Shown here: positions 44,231-55,319 of the stretch, in pieces
Numbering within the stretch: the first letter of the stretch is position 1
Layout: every line of letters begins with the position of its first letter
From: Petunia secreta
Lineage: Eukaryota > Streptophyta > Magnoliopsida > Solanales > Solanaceae
Assembly: GCA_029990175.1 (NCBI GenBank)
Contig: JARKIP010000003.1
Location: forward strand, 4,588,001-4,652,000
Length of the DNA stretch: 64,000 nucleotides
Reading direction: 5' to 3'
The notes under the pieces: generated by a model
The model's database searches: none
What the model saw: only the letters and a program-made list of their open reading frames with translations
What the model was told of the DNA's origin: nothing
Made by a program: the position numbers and the translations under genes

Positions 44231-45541
44231 GCACGTGTCATCTTACTTAAATAATTAAAAATTATATGCAAGAACGACAGAAATAATATAGGCATTCAAT
44301 TGTTATTGAAAATCAATATTTGTAATCATAAAGAGAGATTGAATTATAAACCTATTCTAAGTAACAAAATAGCGAATTTATAAGCATCTCAAACTCTTTT
44401 GTACATACGTACAAAGTTAGGTTTGGCACTATTCATATGGTCTTTTATAATGCCTACATATTTTCAGTGTCGGTCTTACGGAGAGGCCACTAAAACAATT
44501 GCTTTAGGCCTCCCCAAAATGAAGGCCCCAATTTCTTTTTTAAACATTATTTATATATTATGAAATTATTAAAAAGAGATAAGTAATTAATTTTATATAA
44601 TTATTTTGGAATATGATAAAGGTTCTTCAAATAAATGACGCAAATTTTGATACACATAAACATTTATGAAAATTAACAATTTAATAACGACTTTGATATT
44701 CAAAAAATGGAGTCTCTTATAAACGTATCTTTTAAATTTAGATTATTCCTTATAAGATGGGGTTAAACCATTTTTTACTTCAAAATAGACTTTGGTTATT
44801 CCAATTGTATGATATTATTTTAACATCTACTTAGTGAGATTAATAATTATTACTATTTATGAAAATATTATCTCTATCACCAATGTTCCTTATAGAAATA
44901 TATTTTCTAAGCCTTTAGTGAGTAAAGTTACCAAATATCTCCATAAATAATTAAGACACCTACATGATAGTCCGTACACAACTGTTATAGGGGAAAAAAG
45001 GAATTGTAAAAGAAAAATTAAATAAAGTTAGGGCCTCTTATTAAGGTCTGGCATTAGGCCACCAATTTTCTTGGGCCGCTAAAACTATAATAACTTGATT
45101 CTAATTTGGTATGAGTATGCCTAAATTATTAGTTCTAACAAAAAATAAAAGGCAATTAAGACTTAAAATTACATTAATTGTGAGATATTGTTACATATTT
45201 ATGCTCACAAACCCCACAAACCCAGTAAGTACTTTCACATGAGAGTTGATAAATAAAGTAATAAATGGGCCAGATGCAGATTCTAATAAGCTAGGAGCCT
45301 AGGTTATGAAGTTCGATTATGAGGTGATAAAAGCTGCAAGGTTCATAAACCTCAATTGCTTTGGCATACACGCTACATATATGTGAAGAGATCTACTAAA
45401 TGTGTACAAATACTAAAATTTGAACCCAAAACTCAAATGATGAAGGGTTCTATGTCATGTAGAATTTTTAAAGGGTTCTTTACATAAATAGCAGCCCATA
45501 TAAAAATATTTACTATTCTTTAGCCCTTACTTTTTGTAGTC
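44231..45541. other. Unassigned AT-rich region with an old repeat fragment
   Basis: The patch 44467-44530 (CTTACGGAGAGGCCACTAAA onward) resembles 21855-21921 in reverse complement. A second GGCCxxC-rich patch at about 45030-45080 could be the other end of the same element. No gene was recognised. Confidence 0.4.
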
Positions 45542-45546
45542 ACAAC

Positions 45547-46758
45547 TGTATTGGTCGGATTTTGTCTGATCACACTAGTGACATGTGGTCAATTACGCGG
45601 CAAAATGAGAGCAATTGTCGGAGACAGCGTAAAGCGAGATCGGAGAGGAATAATGTCGATCTATAGAGTGTGATCGGTCGAGTTGGATCGCGATCAAAAG
45701 ATTTTGAAGGCAATTGTTGTGTCGGATAAGGATGGTTGATCTTATCCCGCTTTTGTTGGATCGAATTCGGTGGAATCTGTTAAATGTGGGCAACTACAGC
45801 TGCGCGACTGGAGAAGAAACGTGGGAGAGTGGAGTACTTCTAGGGTTGGAGACTCCACATCTTTCATCCTATAAATATTCCCCTATTTTCTCACTTGTAA
45901 GCTTATGTTCTACTGGATAAAGCAACCCCTTTTTACTTTACTGTCATATCTCTACCATTATTCTCATTGCGCCGCCACCATTATAGTCATTGTATTTGTG
46001 CAAATCGTTGTTTGGTTCAACTCCGAAGGGGGATTCTTCTCTTTCAATGGAGTACCAGCCTTCGATCATTCAATACAATAAGCCTTACTGCTTTTATTTA
46101 TTTATTTGTTATTTGTTTTATCGTTTATTTCTTGTTTCATTGTTTGATGTGTTTGTTTATCACCATCGATCTTGTTAATTATTTATCATCGCTTTGACCG
46201 TAATTCTGGTTTAACAAGACTATTGTTCGATCTATAGATCATGATTTCATCATTCTAACTAAGCATATCATCAGTTAATTCGCATTACTCTACTTATTTA
46301 TTATTGTTGTCATCGTAATTCTATCGCAGCATCCTCGTCGAATTCTAGCCTAAATCATCTGCTCAATACGAAGCCATCTGATAGTTAAATCACAAGTTCG
46401 ATAAATCTATAGTTCTTTGCCTTGATCGTAATTCATTTGTTCGGAATCAGTAAGAATCAATCGTTTGCAATTAAATAGTCGCATCATCGTAATCGATAAA
46501 CATGTTGCTTGTCTTCATTTATTCGATCATATCTGACTTCGAATTGAACTTATTATACTGTGTACTGTTGAATTCATTGTCATCTTTTCTATCGAATCTG
46601 CTGTTTGCACGTTATCATCGATATAACACTAGTTAAATCGATCAACTATCAGCGTAAATTGCTTATCAACCGATTGAATCAAGATATACACGGTCGCCTA
46701 AGGGTCAACTAAATATAAATTTAATTGTAATACCTGAAATCAGTTTTTAGGATATACA
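45547..46758 (+). mobile_element. Solo LTR related to the Tat element's LTR
   Basis: Starts TGTATTGGTCGGATTTTGT and ends TTTTAGGATATACA, with the same internal order as the LTR at 6604-7634 (CTTCTAGGGTTGG, CCTATAAATA, CGGTCGCCTA, TATAAATTTAATTGTAA) but clearly diverged. The flanks are ACAAC (45542-45546) and ACAAT (46759-46763), a 5-bp duplication with one change. No interior is present, consistent with LTR-LTR recombination. Frames inside are not genes. Confidence 0.85.
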
Positions 46759-46763
46759 ACAAT

Positions 46764-47752
46764 ATTGCACTAAAATAATAGAAAAAAAATCCTAGTGTTA
46801 ATAATTATTTAATACATATCAATGCTAAAAATAAAATAATATTAAGTACTAGTATTGATATTTGATATTTGATATTTATTTTTTCCTAAATTTAAGGGAC
46901 ATTATTCAATTCAAAATAATATGTTATGAGATAAATTTGGTATATACCAACGGATACTCACATTGTACGGACGATTTTTAGGTGATTTTTTTCTTTTTTT
47001 CTTTCCTTTTAGTTGCTATGTTTAATATTTGCATAAATGAAATACATACCACCTAAAAATAAGAATAACAAATACTAAAATAAATAAATATTGAATACAC
47101 AATTCAAAGAGTGATATATTGTATTAAAATAGTAAATATTAATATTTATTTATTAGATTTTTAATATTTTATTACATATCGTATATTTAATAGTTAATCA
47201 CTTAATATTTTAACATATGTATGTAATATTTATTTAATTAATATTTTATATATTAATATTTATTAGATACACGATATATATGTATGATATTTGATATTTA
47301 TTTTATATATTAATATTTATTAGATACATGATATCTGTATGATATTTTACTACTCCATCTGTTTAAAAAAGGATGAACCTCTGCGGAGTATGAGGGTTAA
47401 CTTGACTAATTTTCAACGAGAATTTGCACATCAAATTTTTAAACTTTTTTAAATAAAACTTACATATTTAGAAACTACATGAAAAATACTGTAAGTCATA
47501 ATAGTTAACAATTCAAAATAGTTAGAAAATATTTACCCCCCTTCAAATAGTAATAGGTTCATCCTTTATTCATTTATTAGATACACGATATATGTATGAA
47601 ATTAGTATGAATAACAAATAATAAAATAAATAAATTGAATACACAACAGATTCAAAAGTGATATATTGTATTAAAATAGTAAACATTAATATTTATTTAT
47701 TACATCTCGTATGTTTAATATTTAATCACTTAATATTTTAACGTTTAGAGGA
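46764..47752. other. Very AT-rich region with direct repeats
   Basis: A block of about 150 bp (about 47060-47215) recurs in the same orientation at about 47605-47745 (AATACACAA, GTGATATATTGTATTAAAA, TTAATCACTTAATATTTTAA). Between them are ATACACGATATATGTATGA repeats and a possible small MITE at about 47352-47570 (inverted AAAGGATGAACCT ends). No gene. Confidence 0.55.
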
Positions 47753-48288
47753 TTTGATACTGGCTGGGTTCTTGTTATCTGCTAACACATGTTCTATCTC
47801 AATATATCCTGTATATGTTAATATTGATTCATGGATTTTCTGAATCAGCGTAATTGTAATCTGCATAACTTTTGTGAATTAATTCACGAATATCTTCTGA
47901 CAATTGTTCCTTTTCAATGGCCATTAGTGGTATCGAACTCTTTTTAATCCAAGTAAATTCCATTTATGTTGATGAAGGTTTCTCGATAGATATAGGTTTA
48001 CTACTGACTGGTTTTTCAAGGGATACTGGTTTTCCTTGAGAAGTTCCTTGTAATGCCGGAAAATCTCCTTTTAATATCTCTGCATAATCTGCTGGTCTTG
48101 ATTTTGAGGATTCTGGTTTTTAATTTATTTTTATGGGGGTTTGAGGTGCTAGCCGAGGAAGCTCAGCTAAAACTGAATACCTGTTTATGGGCTGTTTATT
48201 CTTATTTTCTGCTTGAAGGCTAGGTAGTTGTATGGGAAAGTGTGGCCTCATGTTTACCCTGTAAAAATTCTCTTGTAAAGAATTTGAC
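47753..48288 (-). repeat. Left arm of the pararetroviral inverted repeat
   Basis: Reverse complement of 48945-49519, with small deletions (a segment near 47850 and one near 48270 are absent here). It carries the end of the RNase H region and the start of the downstream frame on the reverse strand. The spacer between the arms is 48289-48944. Confidence 0.9.
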
Positions 48289-49026
48289 AAGGAACATCCA
48301 TAAGGTTTCTAGGTCATGACCTTGCCCAAAGAACCTATAAACCAATCTGTAGAGCCATTGAGTTCTCGTCCAAGTTTCCAGATGTTTTAACAGATAAAAC
48401 TCAATTACAAAGATTTTTAGGAAGCCTGAATTACGTTTCAGATTTTATTCCTAATCTCCGTCAAATTTGTGAACCTCTTTATCGGCGTCTGAGAAAGAAT
48501 CCAGTTCCCTGGAGTCTAGAGCAAACACAAACAGTTCAAAAGGTTAAAAGTTTAGTTCAAAAGCTACCCTGGTTAGGTATTCCACATCCGGATGCCTTTA
48601 TGATTGTAGAAACTGATGCGTCAGACATAGGTTTCGGAGGAATCCTTAAACAACGTCTTCCTTCAGAAACAGTTGAACAACTAGTAAGATATTGTTCTGG
48701 AATATGAAACGGATCTCAAAAAAATTATAGTACTATAAAAAAAAGAAATTTTATCAATAGTATTATGTATTATGAAATTTCAAGATGATTTAATAAACAA
48801 AAAATTTTTGGTAAGAGTCGACTGCAAAGTAGCCAAAGATGTTTTACAAAAGGATGTTAAAAATTTAGTTTCTAAACAGATATTTGCAAGATGGCAAGCA
48901 TTGCTATCTAATTTTGATTTTCAAATTGAATTTATAAAAGGAGAGTCAAATTCTTTACCAGATTTCTTAACAAGAAAATTTTTACAGGGTAAACTTGAGG
49001 CCACACTTTCTCATACAACTACCTAG
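48289..49026 (+). pseudogene. Caulimovirid reverse transcriptase C-terminus and RNase H (broken)
   Basis: The forward strand reads the RT thumb region (DKTQLQRFLGSLNYVSDF) and then RNase H with its first catalytic Asp in IVETDASDIGFGGIL and a later Asp in VRVDCK. It ends after the conserved ESNSLPDFLTRKFLQG-type motif of the family. A TGA follows YCSGI, where Trp is usual, and a shift near 48770 is needed to enter the frame 48772-49026. The RT palm with its YxDD motif is absent, so the fragment is inactive. Confidence 0.85.
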
Positions 49027-49519
49027 CCTTCAAGCATAAAATAAGAATAAACAGCCCATAAACAGGAATTCAGTTTTAGCTGAGCTTCCTCGGGTAGCAC
49101 CTCAAACCCCCATAAAAATAAACCAAAAACCAGAATCCTCAAAATCAAGACCAACAGATTATGCTGAGATATTAAAAGGAGATTTTCCGGCATTACAAGG
49201 AAGTTCTCAAGGAAAACCAGTATCCCTTGAAAAACTAGTTAGCAGTAAACCTATATCTATCGAGAAACCTTCATCAGCAGAAATGGAATTTACATGGATT
49301 AAAAAGAGTTCGATACCAATAATGGCCATTGAAAAGGAACAATTATCAGCAGATATTCGTGAATTAATTCGCAAAAAGTTATGTAGATTACAATTACGCT
49401 GATTCAGAAAATCCTTTGAAAATTAGGGATTATTATGAATCAATATTAACATATACAGGATTTATTGAGATAGAACATGTGTTAGCAGATAACAAGAACC
49501 CAGCCAGTATCAAATACTC
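48945..49519 (+). repeat. Right arm of the pararetroviral inverted repeat
   Basis: Pairs with 47753-48288. It joins the RNase H end to the beginning of the 49416-50207 frame and appears to be the original viral order. Confidence 0.9.
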
Positions 49520-50207
49520 TAAATTTACAATAAAGAAGATTTTGAGTCCGGTAACATGGTACGCAGAAAATTTGCATACTCCTATAGAATTAGGAGATTG
49601 CTCGGAAAAGGTTACTCTTAATATTTTTAATTATGATTACAAAAGTGCTTGGTTCAACTTTATTAAATTAAGACCCAAGACTCACTCATGGTTTATAAAA
49701 TACTATGACGAAATTGCCAAGACTCATCCACCAAGATGGTTTTATGAGTGGTGGGAGATCTTCGGTGGGAATCAGCATGTATTGTCTCAATGCTATCGAG
49801 ACATGTTTGACAAGTATGTTAAAGAGAACAAGAGGGAATCCTTCCCTGAAAATATTCCGTATTGCCAGTTTTTTATGGCAAAAAGAGTTTCATATATAAT
49901 TACTTGGGAATTTGCAATATCAGAAGTTAATTGTATTAAATATTTGATGAAAGATATTAAAATCAAAGGATGGTCCCCAAAAAAGGATTATTATAAGCCT
50001 CAGTCACAGTCAAAACCACAATATTCTAAAGCAGCACTGAAGAAGCGATTACATGAAGAATTAGCAAAAATGGATCAAACAGATGATGACAATCTGGAGC
50101 ACATAGCGGAATTATTAGATATTGCTTCGTCTTCAGCATCAACAGATAACAATGGAGATATGGATGACCCATCTGGATTAGCAAAAGCTTATCTAATGGG
50201 ATTCTAA
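49416..50207 (+). pseudogene. Pararetroviral frame downstream of RT (function not recognised)
   Basis: 263 residues are open from the ATG at 49416, but related sequence in another frame precedes it (49050-49400: PTDYAEILKGDFPALQGSSQ), so this ATG is probably internal to a longer original frame broken by a shift. Visible are an aromatic-rich middle (WFIKYYDEIAKTHPPRWFYE; WWEIFGGN), a basic stretch, and an acidic Ser/Asp-rich tail ending AKAYLMGF. The position after RT/RNase H corresponds to the last gene of several caulimovirids, often a translation transactivator or inclusion-body protein. That role is inferred from position only. Confidence 0.6.
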
Positions 50208-50237
50208 TCAATAAATAATCAGATATTTCTTGACAGA

Positions 50238-50330
50238 AAGCATCTTCAACAGTAAAAGCAGTCAAAAGATAAGCATCTTCAACAGTAAAAAGCAGACAAG
50301 ATAAGCATCTTAAACAGAAAAGCAGCCGAC
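50238..50330 (+). repeat. Three tandem copies of a 32-33-bp pararetroviral-type repeat
   Basis: Units beginning AAGCATCTTCAACAGTAAAA start at about 50238, 50271 and 50303 and end in GCAG plus ACAAGAT or TCAAAAGAT. Repeats of this kind lie upstream of the transcription start in some pararetroviral promoters. Fusion to Gypsy sequence follows within about 10 bp. Confidence 0.75.
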
Positions 50331-50339
50331 AACTTCAAG

Positions 50340-53300
50340 TATCCAGTGTCATAAATGCAAAGGTTATGGTCATATGGAAAAAGAGTGTCCCACTCGCAGA
50401 GTTATGATTGTGCTCGATAATGGAGATGTTCGTGAGCAAGCGAGTGACACCAAGGAGGAAAATTTCGAGGAGATTGACCGAGCTGAAGATGATGATGGTC
50501 GTGAAGCTGCCGAAGCTGATCATCCGGAAATATTTCTTGTAGTTCGAAGGAATTTGAGCTGCATGACTCTTGAAGAAGAGGACAACCAAAGAGAACCTTT
50601 TCCATGCCCGATGCCGAGTGAGGGGGAAAGTGTGTTCGATGATCATTGATCCAAGTAGTTGTGCGAAAGTGGTGAGCCAAACCTTGATTTCACAATTGGG
50701 ACTACCTACTTTGAAACATCCCACCCTTACAAATTACAATGGTTGAACGAGTGTGGAGAATTGAGGTTTGTCAAGCAAGTGTGGATCAAGTTTAGAGTTG
50801 GAGAATATCAAAATGAGATGATGTTCGATGTGGTACTGATGCAAGCTTGTCATATGCTATTAGGTCGACCATGGCAGTATGATCGATCGATTGTTCACAG
50901 TGGAAAATCCAACATTTACACTGCTAAGCTCGAAGGGAAGAGTTTCATACTCAAACCCTTGTCTCCAAAACAAGTCAGCGAGGACTGTAAAAGAATGAAA
51001 GAATTGAAAGAAGCGGCCAAAGCTAAGCTTCCGATGGGAACAAAAATTATGGCCGAAGACAAAAACTCACCACCCGAAGTAAGGAGCATCTATGCAGTCA
51101 TGCAACCGGGTGAGTATCTACGAGGCAACGACAATGATCAGATGATAATTTGCCTCGTGCACAAGGGTATCTTTCTAAACTCTAATGATGACTTTTCTAA
51201 TGATAACCCTTTGCCTAGTGCTGTACATAGTGTTTTGCAGGACTTCGGAGACATGTTTCCCGAAGAAATGCCAGGTGGATTGCCTCCGTTGAGAGGAATC
51301 GAGTACCAAATTGACTTCGTACCGAGGTCTCAAATACCCAACAAACCTGCATACTGGTGTAATCTCGAAAACACCAAAGAGCTCCAATGGCAGATTGATG
51401 AGTTGCTGAACAAGAGCCTTGTTCGAGAGAGCTTGCGTCCTTGCGCCGTTCCTGTTATCCTTGTCCCGAAAAAAAGATGAAACTTGGCGAATGTGCGTTG
51501 ATTGCCGAGCAGCCAACAAAATAACGGTAAAGTATCATCATCCTATCCCTCGATTAGATGACATGCTAGATGAGTTAAGTGGTTCTTCATGCTGTTCGAA
51601 GATAGAACTCAGGTCTGGTTACCACCAAATCCGAATGAAACCTAGAGACGAGTGGAAAACCGCATTCAAGACCAAGTCCGGTCTCTATGAATGGTTGGTG
51701 ATACTTTTTGGCCTATCCAATGCATCGAGCACATTCATGCGACTGATGAACCATGTGCTCAAACCGTTCATAAATAAGTTTGTTGTCGTTTACTTCGATG
51801 ACATCCTTATTTATAGTAAATTCTGTGGATGAACATATCGAACACCTAAGGCTAGCGCTTGATAAGCTTAGAGAAGAGAAGTTATATGCTAACTTCAAGA
51901 AATGTGCCTTTTGTGTCGAACGTGCAGTCTTTCTAGGATTCGTTGTCAGTGCTAATGGAGTTGAAGTCGACGAGTCAAAGGTCGAAGCCATCAAAGATTG
52001 GCCAACTCCAACCTCGGTATCACAAATTCGTAGCTTTCATGGCTTAGCTAGCTTTTACCGAAGGTTTGTTCGTGACTTTAGCGCCGTGGCAGCTCCTTTA
52101 ACCGAGCTGGTTAAGAAAGACCATCCATTTGTGTGGGGAGAGTCCCAAGAGAGGGCTTTCCAAGAGTTGAAACGGAGGCTTTGCTCTGCTCCGTTGTTGC
52201 AACTCCCTGACTTCGGCAAAGCATTCGAAGTCGAGTGTGATGCATCCAGAGTTGGGATTGGATGAGTGCTGATGCAAGAATCGAAGCCGATCGCTTACTT
52301 TAGCGAAAAGCTTAAATGTACAACTTTGAATTACTCAACGTATGACAAAGAGTTGTATGCCCTCATTCAAGCACTGGCCCATTGGCAACATTATTTGTGG
52401 CCTCGAGAGTTTGTAATTAAAAGTGATCATAAATCTTTGAAGCAACTCCGAGGTCAGGAGAAATTGAATTGAAGGCATGCCAAATGGGTTGAATTCATTG
52501 AAAGCTTTCCCTATGTAATTCATTACAAAAGGGGAAAAGACAATGTTTTGGCCGATGCGCTATCAAGAAAATTTACTTTAGCGACCATTCTTGCCTCAAG
52601 GCTCATGGGATTCGAAAGCATCAAGTCGATGTATGATGACGATCCCAAGCTGAAATGCGTTCGTGATGCAATCTTGAGTGGCCGAAGGGTTGAGAAATAT
52701 CAGTGGCACGATGGCTACCTCTTCAAGAATGGGAGGGTTTGTGTGCCAGTGTCATCGTGGACAGAGCTCTTAGTTCGAGAAGCTCACTCCGGAGGCTTGA
52801 TGGGACACTTCGGTGTCGACAAAACTCTTGGTATCTTAACCGAGCAGTTCCATGCGAGATGTGGAAAAGCTTTGCAACGCTTGTCTCGTTTGCAAGAAAT
52901 TTAAATCTAAGTCCAGCCCTCATGGTTTGCATACCCCGTTGCCTGTGCCTGATCGACCTTGGGTTGATATATCCATGGACTTTGTGTTGGGGTTACTGAG
53001 GTCGGGGGTGGAAATAATAGCATCTTTGTCGTAGTTGACCGTTTTTCCAAAATGGCTCACTTTATTCCTTGCAAAAAGTGTGATGATGCGCAACATGTAG
53101 CTACCGTGTTTATTTCAAATGTGTTCAAATTACATGGTGTGCCTCGTACTATTGTGAGTGATCGAGAGTCAAAGTTCTTGAGTCATTTTTGGAAATGCTT
53201 GCGGGGTGCCCTCGGCACCAAACTACTATTCTCGACGTCTCACCATCCTCAGACTGATGGACAGACCGAAGTAGTGAACTGAACCTTGGGATCTTTGCTT

Positions 53301-54134
53301 CGAGCAATGACCAAAGGCAAGGTCGGAAACTAGGCAGATCGTTTGCCTATGATGGAGTTTGCATACAATCGAACGGTACATCGAATGATAAATATGACCC
53401 CGTTTGAATGTGTGTATGGTTTTAACCCTTTGATTCCACTTGATTTAACCCCATTGCCTCGAGATTCCGTTAATGATTTTGAAGGTACTCGACGAGCCAC
53501 TGCCTTGATCGAGTTGCATGCAAAGGTGAAGAAGAACCTCGAGGAAGCTTATGCAAAAGTTGCATCGAAGAAAAACAAGGGGCGTAAAAAGTTGAAATTA
53601 AAGAAGGGAGATTGGGTTTGGGTTCACTTCAGAAAGGAACGCTTCCCGAACTAAAGAAAAGGAAAGTTGGCTCATCGAGGGGATGGTCCATTTCAAGTAC
53701 TGAGCAAGATCAATAATAATGCTTATGTGATCGACCTCCCTGGTGAGTATAACTTGTCCAACACCTTTAATGTTGCTGACTTAGTTCCTTGTGTTGTAGG
53801 TCAAACTTCGGAGGATGAAGAGGACTCGATTTCGAGGAAGAAATCTTCTCAAGAAGGGGAGGATGATGCAGTCCGAACACGTGCTGATCAAGTGTTCGAT
53901 CCACCAAGGCCGATGACACGAAGCCTAGCCAAGCTGCTGCACGATATTCACATTCACTTTGCTTGGTCGAAGGAAAGCAACTACTTCGAAGCTGAGTGGC
54001 CGAGCTCAAGAACCGAAAGCTACATCTTCAAATTTGAGCCCGAAGACAAAGTGACCAAACACCAACTCTTGGAGCCGAGCAGCACAGAGCCGAACACAAC
54101 AAATTGTGTTCGAAGTCAAGTGAGCGCCCAATGA
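50340..54134 (+). pseudogene. Decayed 5'-truncated gag-pol, relative of the young Gypsy element
   Basis: Begins inside gag at the zinc knuckle (CHKCKGYGHMEKEC) and follows the polyprotein of 24477-29618 domain by domain: protease region to 51000; RT with YFDDILIYSK near 51795; RNase H (FEVECDASRVGIG); integrase with EAHSGGLMGHFG, DISMDFVLG, VSDRE and TDGQTEVVN; GDGPFQVLSKINNNAYVIDL; and a tail that enters the LTR. Breaks include a shift in an A run near 51470, a shift near 51825, stops near 52263, 52471, 52902, 53281, 53332 and 53654, and a small deletion in integrase. Everything upstream of the knuckle, including the 5' LTR, is missing, and pararetroviral DNA abuts it. Confidence 0.92.
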
Positions 54135-54660
54135 CAAATGTGTTCGAGCAAGAAACCAAGCACCGAAGTCAAGGCTGCCGAACACTCACTATGTGTGATC
54201 GAGCAAGAAATCGAGCCCCGAAGTCAAGGCTGCCGAACACACATTAGTTCAGCCCTGCGTGGCTTGCTTTTATTGATCATCTGTGACCATTTACTGTTTT
54301 ATCCTTAGCATAGTCTATAAATACTCCACTACATTTCATTGTAGAAAAAGTTGTTGTTGAATGATCAAACATAGCAAGTGCTATTGTGAGTCTCCGATGG
54401 AGCCAAACCCCGACGTGGAATTTTAAAGAACTTGTGTCATTCGGTGTCTTCGATTGGACATTTTCTTCTTGGTCATTCAATTTGCAAGAAGCTTGTTCTT
54501 CTTGAGGATTGTTGCATAGCATAGGTGCATCTTGAACTCCGGTTCGATCGAGCTTGAGACAAGTTCCTCATTGCTCTTTTGAATCGAAGCAAGATTTGTC
54601 TTGCTTCTATCTTTTGTTCTTGTTTTCTTCCGCGTTTCTTCGTGCTTGGATTAACCCTCG
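53864..54660 (+). repeat. 3' LTR of the decayed Gypsy relative (right end approximate)
   Basis: Starts TGATGCAGTCC after AAGAAGGGGAGGA, at the place homologous to 29363. It keeps the order of the young LTR (CTATAAATAC at 54316, then TCTTCTTGGTC and CTTCCGCGTTTC near the end) but lacks the GC palindromes. The exact right end was not fixed. Confidence 0.7.
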
Positions 54661-54681
54661 GGTTTGCTTGCACCAGAGATT

Positions 54682-54992
54682 CAACGAGATACATTGAGGA
54701 TGGATGAGGAAAAGTGAAATTAGGGAAAATGAGAGGAGGAATAGTGAAGCTGGGGGGAAATGGTGGGAGGAAAAGTGAAATTGGGGGAAATGAGAGGAGC
54801 AAAAGTGATAGTGGGGGAAATAGAAGGAAGAATGTAAGAGTTTGGTATGTCATGGAAGAATATTGCTATGTTTTTGCTATGTTCGTAATTATCTTGTGTT
54901 TTCCTCTATATAGGGTAATTTTACTAAAATGTTGCTATGTTTGGTAATTAAGTTCTAAAACTTGTACTTTTATGTAAAAAAAATCCAAAATT
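54682..54992. mobile_element. MULE terminal fragment, same family as 55320-57002
   Basis: Matches 56690-56998 in the same orientation: CAACGAGATACA, repeated AGGAAAAGTGAAAT units, then ATGTTGCTATGTTTGGTAAT and TTGTACTTTT near the end. Only the right half is present; the left half was not found next to it. Confidence 0.75.
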
Positions 54993-55319
54993 AAAAGGCT
55001 ACATTGTGGAATTTTTGTTGTGTGTATTGTGAAGAAAAGACCCTCAATTTATAGATGTTCAGGCTTCAACTTCTCCTTTAAGTAAAGGATAAGTCCTATG
55101 AAGGAGACATATTTCAATTAGAATTATCTTCCTTCAAGAAAGAGTCATAATAGGTATAAAATTCAGGGCAACACTCTAACATTTCTCCCCTTGGTCGGAA
55201 TTTTCTGGCAAAGTAAATTTGATTCTTCTTCACATGATCTTCAACATATGACTGCTGCAGGTTTCGTTGAAAAGAGCCCAACAATGGGTTAAAATATGAG
55301 CTCATGCGTTAAATAAATA

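Larger units (their letters stand above)
47753..50330 (+). other. Endogenous pararetrovirus (Caulimoviridae) fragment, rearranged
   Basis: Contains the end of a caulimovirid reverse transcriptase/RNase H frame, a downstream viral frame and promoter-like repeats, plus an inverted copy of part of the virus. Plant pararetroviruses do not need integration; such copies are chance insertions fixed in the genome. Relatedness to the solendovirus/cavemovirus group (for example tobacco vein clearing virus) is my best guess and was not checked. No movement-protein or coat-protein region and no complete RT core was seen. Stops break the RT part, so this is not a replication-competent genome. It lies next to very AT-rich DNA. 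Confidence 0.8.

Noticed and set aside
50238..50330. CRISPR-like array
   Set aside because: Tandem 32-33-bp units without unique spacers in a plant pararetroviral context; a promoter-type repeat is the better reading.
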